From assembly GCA_015066105.1 (NCBI GenBank), contig SVOY01000001.1:186001-250000 (forward strand): a stretch of 64,000 bases of DNA, given 5' to 3'. Made by a program: the position numbers and the translations under genes. Shown here piece by piece: positions 32,905 through 42,614 of the stretch. The stretch is from Oscillospiraceae bacterium (GTDB lineage Bacteria; Bacillota; Clostridia; Oscillospirales; Acutalibacteraceae). The notes under the pieces were generated by a model. It searched no databases and was not told where the DNA came from. It saw only the letters and a program-made list of their open reading frames with translations. The first letter of the stretch is position 1. Each line of letters starts with the position of its first letter.

Positions 32905-34398
32905 ATGCTTTACACAAGTACAAGAGATAAAAATGTTCTGGTAAGCTCAGCCCAAGCTATTGCTCAGGGTATTTCTGTTGACGGCGGCCTTTTTGTGCCT
33001 ACTGAAATCCCCGCAATAGACAAGGCCTTTATTGACTCGTTGGTTCCCCTTGATTATATTTCAAGAGCAAAAAAGGTTCTTTCACTTTACCTTACCGACT
33101 ACACAGAAGAAGAAATTGCTTACTGTGTTGAGGGCGCTTATAAGGCAGGTAAGTTCTCAAGCGAAAAGGTTTCACCCGTCAAAAAAATTGAAGGCGGTGC
33201 AAATATTCTTGAGCTGTGGCGCGGCCCCACCTGTGCCTTCAAGGATATGGCGCTTCAGCTTCTTCCTTACCTTCTTACAACCGCCGCAGGTAAAACCGTA
33301 AAGGATAAGACGATTGTTATTCTTGTTGCCACCTCGGGCGATACGGGTAAGGCCGCACTTGAGGGCTTTAAGGATGTGCCGGGCACAAAGATTATGGTCT
33401 TTTATCCCAACGACGGCGTAAGCCCCATGCAGAAGCTTCAGATGACAACCCAAGCAGGCGAAAATGTAGCAGTCTGCGCTATCAACGGCAACTTCGACGA
33501 TGCACAGAACGGTGTTAAGAAAATCTTCACCGATGAGGCTGTAAAGGCAAAGCTCAACGAAAACGGTATGATGTTCTCCTCGGCCAACTCAATCAACTGG
33601 GGCAGACTCGTTCCTCAGATTGTTTACTACGTTTCCGCTTACTGTGACCTTATCGAAAACGGCACAATCAAAAACGGCGACGAAATCAATGTTGTTGTTC
33701 CCACGGGTAACTTCGGTAACATCCTTGCCGCCTACTATGCAAAAAAAATGGGCATCCCCGTAAAGAAGCTTATCTGCGCTTCAAACGCAAACAATGTTCT
33801 TACAGACTTCCTCAAGCAGGGCGTTTACGACAGAAACAGAAGCTTCTTCACAACAACCTCACCCTCAATGGATATTCTTATTTCCTCAAATCTTGAAAGA
33901 CTTCTTTACCACCTCACCGATGAAAGTGATGAAACAATCCGCAAATGGATGGGTGAGCTTTCAAAGGACGGTAAGTATGAGGTTTGCGATAAGGTTAAGG
34001 CACAGCTTTCTGATTTGTTTGATGCAGGCTGCTGTGACGATGACGAAACCGCCGCAACAATCAAAGCAACCTATGATGAGGGTTACCTCAGCGATACACA
34101 TACTGCTGTTGCAATCAAGGTTTACGATGAATACAAAAAGGCAACGGGCGATATGACGGAAACCGTAATCGCCTCAACTGCCAACCCCTACAAGTTCTCT
34201 GCCGCCGTGCTCAAGGCAGTAAAGGGCGAGGTGCCTGCCGATGCCGATGAGTTTGAGCAGGTTGACCTTCTCAGAGAAACAACGGGTGAGCCCTGCCCCG
34301 AACAGCTTGCAACCCTCAAGGGCAAGGCTCCCAGATTCACCGCCTGCTGCAATAAGGAAGAAATGGTTGACACCGTTTACGCAATGCTCGGCATATGA
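32905..34398 (+). CDS. thrC: Threonine synthase
   Basis: A 497-residue PLP enzyme of the long ThrC type. The PLP lysine is in GPTCAFKDMALQLL, ATSGDTGKAALEG binds the phosphate, and NWGRLVPQIVYYVSAY and VPTGNFGNILAAYYAKKMG are family signatures. It makes threonine from O-phosphohomoserine. It stands alone, without hom or thrB next to it. ACGGAGG precedes the ATG. A heptamer array begins right after the stop. Confidence 0.97.
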   Translation: MLYTSTRDKNVLVSSAQAIAQGISVDGGLFVPTEIPAIDKAFIDSLVPLDYISRAKKVLSLYLTDYTEEEIAYCVEGAYKAGKFSSEKVSPVKKIEGGANILELWRGPTCAFKDMALQLLPYLLTTAAGKTVKDKTIVILVATSGDTGKAALEGFKDVPGTKIMVFYPNDGVSPMQKLQMTTQAGENVAVCAINGNFDDAQNGVKKIFTDEAVKAKLNENGMMFSSANSINWGRLVPQIVYYVSAYCDLIENGTIKNGDEINVVVPTGNFGNILAAYYAKKMGIPVKKLICASNANNVLTDFLKQGVYDRNRSFFTTTSPSMDILISSNLERLLYHLTDESDETIRKWMGELSKDGKYEVCDKVKAQLSDLFDAGCCDDDETAATIKATYDEGYLSDTHTAVAIKVYDEYKKATGDMTETVIASTANPYKFSAAVLKAVKGEVPADADEFEQVDLLRETTGEPCPEQLATLKGKAPRFTACCNKEEMVDTVYAMLGI

Positions 34399-34441
34399 TA
34401 GTAGTCAGTAGTCAGTAGGCAGTAGTCAGTAGGCAGTAGGT
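34399..34441. repeat. Heptamer array (GTAGTCA/GTAGGCA) after thrC
   Basis: Six tandem 7-nt units GTAGTCA, GTAGTCA, GTAGGCA, GTAGTCA, GTAGGCA, GTAGG start 2 bp after the stop codon. Confidence 0.8.
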
Positions 34442-34473
34442 AAAAATAAACCAAAGGAAAAGGAGGGTGTCAC

Positions 34474-35166
34474 TTGTCAATATTTTCAATAGGAGATACC
34501 CATCTTTCCTTAAGCTGTGATAAGCCGATGGATATCTTCGGCGGCTGGCAGGATTATGTGTCCCGCCTTGAAAAAAACTGGCGCGCCGTTGTAGGCGAAA
34601 ATGATACGGTTGTTATCCCCGGTGATATTTCCTGGGCAATGAGCCTTGCCGAGGCGGAAAAGGACTTTGCTTTTATTCATTCGCTTCCCGGCAAAAAGCT
34701 CATTATGAAGGGCAACCACGATTATTGGTGGACAACAAAAAGAAAAATGGATGCTTTTTTTGAGGAAAAGGGCTTTGACTCCCTTTCAATTCTGCACAAT
34801 AATGCCTGCAGGGTGGGGAATTTCACTCTGTGCGGCTCAAGGGGCTGGTTTTACGATGCTCAGACGGGCAACGATAAAAAGGTAATCCTGCGCGAGGCGG
34901 GCAGAATTGAAATGAGCCTCAACGAGGCTGAAAAGCTTGGCGGCGAGGTAATCTGCTTTCTCCATTATCCGCCGGTTATGAACGGCGAAAAGTGTGAGGA
35001 GATTATGCAGGTGCTTGTAAGGCACGGTGTAAAGCGTTGCTTCTTCGGGCATCTGCACGGCAATTTTTCCGCCTTTGTCAATAATCAGACCGTTGACGGA
35101 ATAAAGTTTTCACTGATTTCTGCCGATTTTCTTGAATTTTGCCCTAAATTAGTGGAAAAATTTTAA
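34474..35166 (+). CDS. Calcineurin-like metallophosphoesterase
   Basis: A 230-residue phosphoesterase with the metal-binding motifs GDTHLS (D-x-H), VIPGDISWAM (GD), KGNHDYWW (GNHD), FLHYPP (H) and FGHLHG (GH-x-H). The family acts on phosphomono- or diesters; the substrate is not evident. The start is TTG 34474 with AAGGAGGGTG upstream, about 9 nt away. No partner gene explains its role. Confidence 0.92.
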   Translation: MSIFSIGDTHLSLSCDKPMDIFGGWQDYVSRLEKNWRAVVGENDTVVIPGDISWAMSLAEAEKDFAFIHSLPGKKLIMKGNHDYWWTTKRKMDAFFEEKGFDSLSILHNNACRVGNFTLCGSRGWFYDAQTGNDKKVILREAGRIEMSLNEAEKLGGEVICFLHYPPVMNGEKCEEIMQVLVRHGVKRCFFGHLHGNFSAFVNNQTVDGIKFSLISADFLEFCPKLVEKF

Positions 35167-35267
35167 AAAAAGTATGGAAATATTTTTTCAATGTGCTATA
35201 ATGTACAGGTTAAAATGTAAATTGGGTATATGCGGTTAAGTCAATACCCGAGGATAGGAGTTCAGAA

Positions 35268-36596
35268 ATGAGTTTAAAATCATCAAACAATGTTGAAACA
35301 AACGTATACGCTCTTGAAATTGCCATTTCGGCAGAAGAGTTTGACGCAGCACAGAACAAGGCTTTCAACAAGCAGAAGAACAAGATTCAGATTCCCGGCT
35401 TCCGTAAGGGCAAGGTTACACGCAAAATGGCTGAAACCTTTTACGGCAAGGGCTGGCTTTATGAGGATGCTCTTGATATGCTCTTCGGCAAGGCTGTTGA
35501 GGATGCCGCTAAGGAAGCAGAGCTTGACGTTGTAGGCACAAAGAGTGCAGACGTTAAGGAAATCGGCGAAAACGGCGTTGAAATGGTTGTTGAGGTTTTT
35601 GTTAAGCCCGAAATCGAGCTTACCGAATACAAGGAGCTCAAGGCTACAAAGAAAAAGGTTGAAGCAACCGAAGAAGAAATCAACGACAGAATTGGTGGTC
35701 TTCTTGAAAGAAATGCAAGACTTGTTTCAGTTGAAGACAGAGCCGCACAGAACGGTGACATCACCGTTATCGACTTTGAGGGCTTTGTTGACGGCGTAGC
35801 CTTCCAGGGCGGCAAGGGCGAAAGCTATGAGCTTACACTCGGCTCAGGTCAGTTCATCCCCGGCTTTGAGGACCAGGTTGCAGGCCACAATGCAGGCGAG
35901 GAGTTTGACGTAAACGTTAAGTTCCCCACCGAGTACACACCCGAGCTTGCCGATAAGGATGCCGTGTTCAAGGTAAAGCTTCACGAAATCAAGGTTAAGG
36001 AGCTTCCCGAGCTTGATGACGAGTTTGCACAGGATGCCGCAGACTGCGACACCGTTGCTCAGCTTAAAAAGAACATTGAAAACGAAATCAAGGAGCACAA
36101 GGACGAGGAGAACGAAAGAGAAATCGAATCCCAGCTTCTTGAAAAGCTCAGCGAAAACGTTAAGGGCGAAATCCCCGAATGTATGATTGATACAGAGCTT
36201 GACAATCAGATAAGAGATATCGACTACAGACTTTCAATGCAGGGCATGAGCTTTGACACCTACCTTCAGTACTCAGGCATGACCGTTGAGCAGTACAAGG
36301 AAAACTCAAAGCCTTCTGCAGAAAAGAACGTAAAGGTTCGCCTTGCACTTGAATACATCGTTAAGGCTGAGGCTCTTGAGGTTAGCGACGAGGACCTTGA
36401 GGCTGAATACGATAAGTTTGCAGAGCGTTATCAGATGGAAAAGGATAAGATCAAGGAGCTTGTTCCCGCAGAAGGCCTCAGAAAGGACCTTCTCAACGAA
36501 AGAGCAATCAAGTTTGTAAGAGATAATGCAAAGGTTACAACTGCAAGAAAGCCCAGAGCTAAGAAGGAAGAAGCAGACAAGACCGACGCTGAATAA
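35268..36596 (+). CDS. tig: Trigger factor
   Basis: A 442-residue ribosome-associated chaperone. The ribosome-docking loop is IPGFRKGKVTRKM (GFRxGK), the FKBP-like peptidyl-prolyl isomerase domain covers about residues 155-240 (NGDITVIDFEGFVDG), and a long helical C-terminus follows, ending in a Lys-rich tail RKPRAKKEEADKTDAE. It assists folding of nascent chains. It is followed by clpP and clpX, the usual order. ATAGGAG precedes the ATG. Confidence 0.97.
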   Translation: MSLKSSNNVETNVYALEIAISAEEFDAAQNKAFNKQKNKIQIPGFRKGKVTRKMAETFYGKGWLYEDALDMLFGKAVEDAAKEAELDVVGTKSADVKEIGENGVEMVVEVFVKPEIELTEYKELKATKKKVEATEEEINDRIGGLLERNARLVSVEDRAAQNGDITVIDFEGFVDGVAFQGGKGESYELTLGSGQFIPGFEDQVAGHNAGEEFDVNVKFPTEYTPELADKDAVFKVKLHEIKVKELPELDDEFAQDAADCDTVAQLKKNIENEIKEHKDEENEREIESQLLEKLSENVKGEIPECMIDTELDNQIRDIDYRLSMQGMSFDTYLQYSGMTVEQYKENSKPSAEKNVKVRLALEYIVKAEALEVSDEDLEAEYDKFAERYQMEKDKIKELVPAEGLRKDLLNERAIKFVRDNAKVTTARKPRAKKEEADKTDAE

Positions 36597-36644
36597 TCCT
36601 TGATTATTTAAGCTTTTTCATACCAACAATAAACAAAGTGACAG

Positions 36645-36669
36645 GGAACCGTACCTTGTGTGCGGTTCC
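36645..36669 (+). other. Hairpin between tig and clpP
   Basis: GGAACCG (36645-36651) pairs with CGGTTCC (36663-36669), with an 11-nt loop and no T-run. It could be a processing or leader structure. Confidence 0.4.
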
Positions 36670-36696
36670 ACTGCTTATACTCAGGAGGTATTTATT

Positions 36697-37278
36697 ATGG
36701 CACTTGTACCTTACGTTGTTGAACAGACAAACCGCGGTGAAAGACAGTATGATATTTATTCCCGCCTTTTAAACGACAGAATTATTGTGCTTTCAGACGA
36801 AGTGAACGATGCAACGGCTTCACTTGTTGTTGCTCAGCTTCTTTTCCTTGAAAGCCAGGACAGTGAAAAGGATATCAGCTTTTACATCAACAGCCCCGGC
36901 GGCTCCGTAACTGCAGGTATGGCAATTTACGATACAATGCAGTACATCAAATGCGATGTTTCAACCATTTGTATGGGTCTTGCCGCTTCAATGGGTGCTT
37001 TTCTTCTTTCATCGGGCACAAAGGGCAAAAGATATGCTCTTCCCAACAGTGAAATTATGATTCATCAGCCCTCGGGCGGTGCAAAGGGTCAGGCAACGGA
37101 TATCAAGATTGTTGCAGACCATATTCTGAGAACCAAGGCAAAGCTTAACAAAATTCTTGCCGAAAACACAGGTAAGGACGTTGAAATAATTGCACAGGAT
37201 ACTGAAAGAGATAACTTCATGACAGCTGAAGAGGCTCTTGAGTACGGCCTTGTTGATAAGATTCTCTATAAGAGATAA
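36697..37278 (+). CDS. clpP: ATP-dependent Clp protease proteolytic subunit
   Basis: A 193-residue serine peptidase with the ClpP triad: Ser98 in GLAASMGAF, His123 in MIHQPSGG and the Asp of DTERDNFM (172). NSPGGSV and the C-terminal EYGLVDKI are typical. It forms the tetradecameric proteolytic barrel and is paired here with ClpX, 12 bp downstream. CAGGAGG fixes ATG 36697; a longer in-frame start at 36658 lies in the leader hairpin. Confidence 0.97.
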   Translation: MALVPYVVEQTNRGERQYDIYSRLLNDRIIVLSDEVNDATASLVVAQLLFLESQDSEKDISFYINSPGGSVTAGMAIYDTMQYIKCDVSTICMGLAASMGAFLLSSGTKGKRYALPNSEIMIHQPSGGAKGQATDIKIVADHILRTKAKLNKILAENTGKDVEIIAQDTERDNFMTAEEALEYGLVDKILYKR

Positions 37279-37290
37279 GGAGTAGATTTT

Positions 37291-38535
37291 ATGGCCAGAG
37301 ACGGCTCAAACAAGGAAAAATCCGTCAGATGTTCCTTTTGCAATAAGGCGCAGGGCGAGGTAAGAACTCTTGTGGCAGGCCCCGGGGTTTACATCTGTGA
37401 CGAGTGCATCAGCCTTTGTCAGACCATTGTTACAAGTGAGGCTGCAGATGAGGGCGAGGATAAGGCGGCGGATTTCGCTTCGCTCAAAAAGCCTGCCGAA
37501 ATCAAGGCACTTCTTGATGAATACGTAATCGGTCAGGATGAAGCAAAAAAGGCACTCAGCGTTGCGGTTTATAACCACTATAAAAGAATATACAGCGGTA
37601 CCGATAATGATGTTGAGGTCAGCAAGAGCAATATTCTTATGCTCGGCCCCACGGGTGTAGGTAAAACTATGCTTGCCCAGACCCTTGCAAAAATTCTTGA
37701 CGTACCCTTTGCCATTGCCGATGCCACCACCCTTACTGAGGCAGGCTATGTCGGTGAGGACGTTGAAAACATACTTTTAAGGCTTATTCAGGCGGCAGAT
37801 TTTGACGTTGAAAGAGCTGAAAAGGGCATTATCTACGTTGATGAAATCGACAAAATAGGCAGAAAGAGCGAAAGCACCTCAATCACCCGTGATGTAAGCG
37901 GTGAGGGTGTTCAGCAGGCACTTCTCAAAATTCTTGAGGGTACTGTTTCAAATGTTCCTCCCCAGGGCGGCAGAAAGCATCCTCAGCAGGAATTTATACA
38001 GATTGATACCTCAAACATTCTCTTTATATGTGCAGGTGCCTTTGTGGGCATTGAAAAGATTGTTGAAAAGAGACTCGGCAGCGGCGGACTCGGCTTCGGT
38101 GCCGAAATCAAGAGCAAAAAGGATTTTGCCGAAGCAAGGGTTATGCATCAGGTAATGCACCACGACCTTGTAAAATTCGGCCTCATTCCCGAGCTTGTGG
38201 GCAGACTTCCCGTTATCACGGCACTTGACGACCTTGATAAGGATGCGCTTGTAAGAATTATGACAGAGCCCAAAAACTCTCTTGTAAAGCAGTATAAGTA
38301 TCTTTTCAGCATTGATAAGGTTGACCTTTTCTTTGAGGACGATGCCCTTACGGCTATTGCCGAAAAAACTCTTGAAGCCAAAACCGGTGCAAGAGGACTG
38401 CGCTCAATCATCGAAAAGCTTTTGCTTGATTATATGTACGATGTGCCTCAGAGCGAAAACGGCGGAAGGCTTATTATAACCAAGGCAGCCGTTGACGGTA
38501 CGGAAAAGGCAATTTTTGAACAGAGAGAATATTAA
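37291..38535 (+). CDS. clpX: ATP-dependent Clp protease ATP-binding subunit ClpX
   Basis: A 414-residue AAA+ unfoldase. The N-terminal zinc-binding domain has CSFC and CDEC, Walker A is GPTGVGKT, Walker [12 protein letters not shown], and the IGF-like ClpP-docking loop is present as LGFGAEI in the family position. Sensor-2 region [11 protein letters not shown] is intact. It delivers substrates to ClpP. It is co-transcribed with clpP (12-bp gap, AAGGAG site). Confidence 0.97.
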   Translation: MARDGSNKEKSVRCSFCNKAQGEVRTLVAGPGVYICDECISLCQTIVTSEAADEGEDKAADFASLKKPAEIKALLDEYVIGQDEAKKALSVAVYNHYKRIYSGTDNDVEVSKSNILMLGPTGVGKTMLAQTLAKILDVPFAIADATTLTEAGYVGEDVENILLRLIQAADFDVERAEKGIIYVDEIDKIGRKSESTSITRDVSGEGVQQALLKILEGTVSNVPPQGGRKHPQQEFIQIDTSNILFICAGAFVGIEKIVEKRLGSGGLGFGAEIKSKKDFAEARVMHQVMHHDLVKFGLIPELVGRLPVITALDDLDKDALVRIMTEPKNSLVKQYKYLFSIDKVDLFFEDDALTAIAEKTLEAKTGARGLRSIIEKLLLDYMYDVPQSENGGRLIITKAAVDGTEKAIFEQREY

Positions 38536-38575
38536 AAGTATTTTATACCTGAACAGAAAAAAACACCTGTAAGTA

Positions 38576-38604
38576 TTGACTTTTAAATTACAGTTGTGTT
38601 AAAA
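38576..38604 (+). promoter_or_regulatory. Predicted sigma-A promoter of secG
   Basis: TTGACT (38576-38581), 17 bp, TTAAAA (38599-38604). Confidence 0.6.
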
Positions 38605-38637
38605 TACCATAGTATAAAATTAACGGAGGTTTAGAAA

Positions 38638-38889
38638 ATGACATTTGTTCAGTATTTATTGGCAATTCTTGTTATAATTGTTTCAGTTATTATCATTGTT
38701 CTCGTTGCACTTCAGGAAAGCAAGCAGCAGGGCCTTTCAGGTGCTATTGCAGGTGCTGCAGATACATTCTTCGGTAAGAACAAGGGCAGAACAATGGAAG
38801 CTCAGCTTTCAAAGTTCACAAAAATTGCAGGCGTAATCTTCTTTATTCTTGCTTTTGTTTCAGCACTTCTTGTTCTTTTCGTATCATAA
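38638..38889 (+). CDS. secG: Preprotein translocase subunit SecG
   Basis: An 83-residue protein with two TM helices (about 5-24 and 58-81) joined by a loop with ESKQQGLSGAIAGAADTFFGKNKGRT, the SecG signature. It supports SecYE during protein export. It has its own promoter and terminator, so it is monocistronic; the common downstream rnr-smpB genes are absent. CGGAGG precedes the ATG. Confidence 0.95.
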   Translation: MTFVQYLLAILVIIVSVIIIVLVALQESKQQGLSGAIAGAADTFFGKNKGRTMEAQLSKFTKIAGVIFFILAFVSALLVLFVS

Positions 38890-38908
38890 GAAATACAGTA
38901 ACATTCGG

Positions 38909-38940
38909 GCAGATGGGTGAAAACTCATCTGCTTTTTCTT
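38909..38940 (+). terminator. Terminator of secG
   Basis: GCAGATGGGT (38909-38918) pairs with ACTCATCTGC (38923-38932), one G-T pair, GAAA loop, followed by a long T-rich tract. Confidence 0.9.
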
Positions 38941-39010
38941 TTTTTCTTAAAACTTGCCAAAGCTGAAATTTTGTGATATAATTTTACAAATATTTCCAAA
39001 GGGTGATTAG

Positions 39011-39940
39011 ATGAATATTTTACATCTCAAATATGCTACCGAAATTGCCGAAACAAAATCAATAAGCAAGGCGGCGGCAAACCTTTATATGGGTCAGCCT
39101 AATCTTAGCCGTGCCATAAAGGAGCTTGAGGAGCATATAGGCATTACAATCTTCAACCGTACCTCAAAGGGCATTACCGTTACCGATGACGGTGAGGAGT
39201 TTCTGCGTTATGCAAGACGTATTATTGCTCAGGTTGAGCAGGTTGAAAATATGTATATTCACGGCAAAAGGAAGGTTCAGCAGTTTTCGCTGAGCGTACC
39301 GAGAGCCGCATATATCTGCGAGGCCTTTACCAATTTTTCAAAAAGCATAGGCCTTGATTCACCCTGTGAATTCTTTTATAAGGAAACAAACTCAAACAAA
39401 ACAATAATCAATGTCTGCAAGGAGGACTACAATCTCGGCATTGTCCGCTATCAGTCAGCCTTTGACGAGCACTATACCCAGATGTTCAAGGAAAAAAAGC
39501 TTGAAAGCGAGGTTGTAACCCAGTTTTCCTACAGACTTATAACCTCAAAGGATTCCTGCCTTGCAAAAAAGGATGTTGTTACCTCAGAGGATTTATCCGC
39601 TTGCATTGAAATTTGTCACGCAGACCCCTATGTGCCCTCAATGCCCTTGATTGACGTAAAAAAAGCCGAGCTTTCCGAAAATGTTGACAAGCGCATTTTC
39701 GTCTTTGAAAGGGCAAGTCAGATGGAGCTTCTTTCAAAGGTGAAGGACAGCTTTATGTGGGTTTCTCCCGTGCCGGGTGAAAATCTTGAACGCTACGGCA
39801 TTATCGAAAAGCAGTGCAACGTTACCGATAAGATTTATAAGGATGTGCTCATTTACCGCAAGGGCTACCGACTCAGCGAGTTTGACAACAAATTCATTGC
39901 AGAGCTTATTGACTGCAGAAGCAAATATTTTGAGCTGTAA
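39011..39940 (+). CDS. LysR family transcriptional regulator
   Basis: A 309-residue LTTR. The N-terminal winged HTH (FLRYA boundary at about 64; SKAAANLYMGQPNLSRAIKELEEHIG) is typical, followed by a co-inducer-binding domain that is more divergent. No divergently transcribed target lies upstream (secG is in the same direction), so its regulon is not evident. GGGTGATTAG lies before the ATG. A terminator follows its stop and abuts the spoIIGA promoter. Confidence 0.92.
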   Translation: MNILHLKYATEIAETKSISKAAANLYMGQPNLSRAIKELEEHIGITIFNRTSKGITVTDDGEEFLRYARRIIAQVEQVENMYIHGKRKVQQFSLSVPRAAYICEAFTNFSKSIGLDSPCEFFYKETNSNKTIINVCKEDYNLGIVRYQSAFDEHYTQMFKEKKLESEVVTQFSYRLITSKDSCLAKKDVVTSEDLSACIEICHADPYVPSMPLIDVKKAELSENVDKRIFVFERASQMELLSKVKDSFMWVSPVPGENLERYGIIEKQCNVTDKIYKDVLIYRKGYRLSEFDNKFIAELIDCRSKYFEL

Positions 39941-39955
39941 AAATTTAAAATATCA

Positions 39956-39992
39956 ATCCGTAACATTCCGCGTGGGTGTTACGGATTTTTTT
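39956..39992 (+). terminator. Terminator of the LysR gene
   Basis: ATCCGTAACA (39956-39965) pairs with TGTTACGGAT (39977-39986), followed by TTTTTTT, which runs into the Spo0A box. Confidence 0.9.
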
Positions 39993-40024
39993 CGACACAA
40001 AAATTGTGCATGGGGGCATATAAT
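39991..40024 (+). promoter_or_regulatory. Spo0A box and promoter of spoIIGA-sigE
   Basis: TTCGACA (39991-39997) is the exact complement of the Spo0A box TGTCGAA and sits in a T-rich flank. A perfect TATAAT follows at 40019-40024. No -35 box exists at 17 bp. The box lies about -40 to -34, the location where Spo0A-P activates spoIIG in Bacillus. Confidence 0.75.
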
Positions 40025-40042
40025 TAAATACGGGTGATTGGT

Positions 40043-40960
40043 ATGCAACGGGTGATTTATGCCGATGTGCTTGTTGTTATAAACGTTTACATAACTTATT
40101 TTCTGTTAAAGGCCGCCGCAATTCTCGCAAAGGAAAATCCCGACAGGCTGAGGCTCTTTCTTGCGTCCTTTTTCGGCGGAATTTACTCGCTTTCGGTCCT
40201 TTTGCCCGAGGGCGTGCAGTCGGTGCTGTCAGTTCTGCGCCTTGCCGTAACGGTGCTTTTTGTGCTTGTTTCCTTCGGCTACAGGTCCTTAAGGAGCTTT
40301 CTCAGGCTTAACATCTGCTTTATTTTCAGCTCATTCATTTTTGCGGGCCTGATGCTCGCTTTGTGGTATTTCATCTGCCCCGAGGGAATGTATTTCAACG
40401 GCTCGGTGGTGTATTTTGACATTGACATTATGACCCTTGCAATACTCACGGTGGCCTGCTATGCCTTTATGAAGCTTTTTGACCTTATTTTCAGAACAAG
40501 AGCACCGGTGAATACGGTTTTCAGCTGTGAGGTTTTGTTTGAGGGGGAGCATTTTAAGCTTAAGGCCTTTCTTGATACGGGCAACCGCCTTACGGATTAT
40601 TTTACGGGCAAGCCCGTAATTGTTGCCGATAAGCAGCTGTTTAAGGATAAGCTTCCCTGCAGTTTTGAAGCTGCCGAGGCCTTGTCCGACGGCAAAATCC
40701 GTCTTCTTTTTTGCGACACCGTTGGCGGCGGAGGGCTGCTGCCTGCCTTTTCACCCCAAAGCGTACATATAAAGGGCACGGATTATGATTTTGTTACCTC
40801 CTCGGTTGCCGTTGCATTGACGGATAAAAGGCTTATGCAGGGGGAATATGATGCAATTTTGCCTATGGGGCTTTTTGAAAATATAAATGAGAGAAAGGAT
40901 GAAAGAGAAAATGAAAAGCTTAGCGCTGCTGTTCGGAAAAATCAAAGCACGGATATGTGA
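40043..40960 (+). CDS. spoIIGA: Sigma-E processing peptidase SpoIIGA
   Basis: A 305-residue protein with five N-terminal TM helices and a cytosolic aspartic-protease-like domain whose active site is [11 protein letters not shown] (Asp178). It cleaves the pro-sequence of sigma-E in the mother cell in response to the forespore signal SpoIIR. ATG 40043 follows GGGTGATTGG; a GTG at 40034 lies inside that site. It overlaps sigE by 50 bp, as expected for a coupled spoIIG operon. Confidence 0.93.
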   Translation: MQRVIYADVLVVINVYITYFLLKAAAILAKENPDRLRLFLASFFGGIYSLSVLLPEGVQSVLSVLRLAVTVLFVLVSFGYRSLRSFLRLNICFIFSSFIFAGLMLALWYFICPEGMYFNGSVVYFDIDIMTLAILTVACYAFMKLFDLIFRTRAPVNTVFSCEVLFEGEHFKLKAFLDTGNRLTDYFTGKPVIVADKQLFKDKLPCSFEAAEALSDGKIRLLFCDTVGGGGLLPAFSPQSVHIKGTDYDFVTSSVAVALTDKRLMQGEYDAILPMGLFENINERKDERENEKLSAAVRKNQSTDM

Positions 40961-41624
40961 AAAGCTTTTTCCTAATGAGGTGCATTACATCAACGGACCC
41001 GAAAATCTGCCGGCACCTCTTACGAAAAAGGAGGAGGAGGAAATTTTCCGTGAGCTTGAAAAGGGCAACGAAAAAATAAGGGAGGAGCTTGTGGTGCATA
41101 ATCTGCGCCTTGTGGTTTACATTGCAAGGCGCTTTGAAAACACGGGCGTAGGCATTGAGGACCTTGTTTCAATAGGCACAATAGGCCTTATAAAGGCGGT
41201 AAATACCTTTTGCCCGGGCAAAAAAATCAAGCTTGCAACCTATGCCTCACGCTGTATTGAAAATGAGATACTGATGTATCTTCGCAAAACCGCAGGCAGA
41301 AAAAACGAGTTTTCCATTGATGAGCCCCTTAATATTGACTGGGACGGCAACGAGCTGCTTTTGAGCGATGTTTTAGGCTCTGATAACGACGTGGTGAACC
41401 GCAACATTGAAAGCAAGGACGAAAAAAATCAGCTTTTAAGGCTTGTAAGCGAGCTTGAGGAAAGAGAAAGGCAGATAATGACAATGCGCTTCGGCCTTTT
41501 CGGCAGTAAGGAATATACGCAAAAGCAGGTGGCTGATATTCTCGGCATTTCTCAAAGCTACATTTCACGCCTTGAAAAAAGAATAATTGAAAAACTGAAG
41601 ACACAAATGGAAAAAATGTTATAA
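40911..41624 (+). CDS. sigE: RNA polymerase sporulation sigma factor SigE
   Basis: A 237-residue sigma-70 family factor. The first ~30 residues form the amphipathic pro-sequence ([20 protein letters not shown]), then [14 protein letters not shown] around the processing site. Region 2 is near-identical to known SigE ([53 protein letters not shown]), and region 4 has [18 protein letters not shown] chose ATG 40911 because the length then equals that of Bacillus SigE; ATGs at 40887 and 40899 are alternatives. sigG, which often follows, is not here. Confidence 0.96.
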   Translation: MKSLALLFGKIKARICEKLFPNEVHYINGPENLPAPLTKKEEEEIFRELEKGNEKIREELVVHNLRLVVYIARRFENTGVGIEDLVSIGTIGLIKAVNTFCPGKKIKLATYASRCIENEILMYLRKTAGRKNEFSIDEPLNIDWDGNELLLSDVLGSDNDVVNRNIESKDEKNQLLRLVSELEERERQIMTMRFGLFGSKEYTQKQVADILGISQSYISRLEKRIIEKLKTQMEKML

Positions 41625-41637
41625 ATGTAATATTATA

Positions 41638-41666
41638 TTGACATTTCTTTTGCCATTGTTTAAAAT
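41638..41666 (+). promoter_or_regulatory. Predicted sigma-A promoter of the sugar kinase operon
   Basis: TTGACA (41638-41643), 17 bp, TAAAAT (41661-41666), 32 bp before the ATG. Confidence 0.7.
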
Positions 41667-41697
41667 ATAATAGTATTAAAATGCGAGGAATGATAAA

Positions 41698-42612
41698 ATG
41701 AGCTTTGCAGCAGGCTATGGCAAAACAAATGTAGATTTACTTTTTGATAAAATGCCTCGTCTTCCCAACGAGGGCGAGGAGATTTATACCGATAAATTTT
41801 CCCTTTGCATAGGCGGCGGTGTGCCCGGCACCATGATTACCCTTTCGCGCCTTGGCGTATCTGCAAAAACCGTCACGGAGCTTTCTGAGGATATGTTTTC
41901 ACGCTTTGCAAAAGAGGAGTTTCGCAAGGCAGGCGTTGAGCCCGTAAACGTTTTCAAGGGAAAAAACATTGCGGTAAACATCACCGCGGCGGCTATTACG
42001 CCAAATGACCGCACCTTTGTTTCCTACGGCAATGAGGAAAATGCCGTTGACGCCGAGGATGTGTACAATGCACTCACGGGCGCAAAGGCGGCCGCAATGC
42101 ACACAGGCTTTCCTGAGGTTTACGAAAGGCTTAAAAAAGAGGGGACAACCGTTATCCTTGACACGGGCTTTTATGATGATATGACTCTTGAAGGCTATGA
42201 GAATATTCTGAATATTGCCGATTATTTTCTTCCCAACAGAACGGAGGCTCTTAAGCTTACAAAAACCGATGACCCCCGTGAGGCGGCAAGGGTGCTTTCA
42301 AAATACCTTGACACGGTTATTGTCAAGCTTGATAAGGACGGCTGCCTAATTTACAAGGACGGCAAATTCACCTTTGTGGGCAGTATAGACGAGTTTGAGC
42401 GCGTTGACTCAACGGGTGCGGGCGATGCCTTTTTTGCCGGCTTTATGTACGGCATAATGAAGGATGAGCCCGTGGAAAAATGCGTGCTTTACGGCAACCT
42501 TACGGGCGGCAAATGCGTAACCGCCGTAGGCTGTACAACCGCATACCTAACGGAAGCGGAGCTTCTTTCAATGGCTGAAAAATATAAGGACAAGATTGTT
42601 TACGATTATTGA
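41698..42612 (+). CDS. PfkB family carbohydrate kinase
   Basis: A 304-residue ribokinase-like kinase. The N-terminal NVDLLFDKMPRLPNEGEE and the C-terminal DSTGAGDAFFAGF (anion hole and catalytic Asp) are the two PfkB signatures. The sugar could be fructose, ribose or another hexose/pentose derivative and cannot be told. A HAD phosphatase follows 2 bp after the stop; the two may form a small sugar-phosphate metabolism unit. GCGAGGA precedes the ATG. Confidence 0.93.
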   Translation: MSFAAGYGKTNVDLLFDKMPRLPNEGEEIYTDKFSLCIGGGVPGTMITLSRLGVSAKTVTELSEDMFSRFAKEEFRKAGVEPVNVFKGKNIAVNITAAAITPNDRTFVSYGNEENAVDAEDVYNALTGAKAAAMHTGFPEVYERLKKEGTTVILDTGFYDDMTLEGYENILNIADYFLPNRTEALKLTKTDDPREAARVLSKYLDTVIVKLDKDGCLIYKDGKFTFVGSIDEFERVDSTGAGDAFFAGFMYGIMKDEPVEKCVLYGNLTGGKCVTAVGCTTAYLTEAELLSMAEKYKDKIVYDY

Positions 42613-42614
42613 TT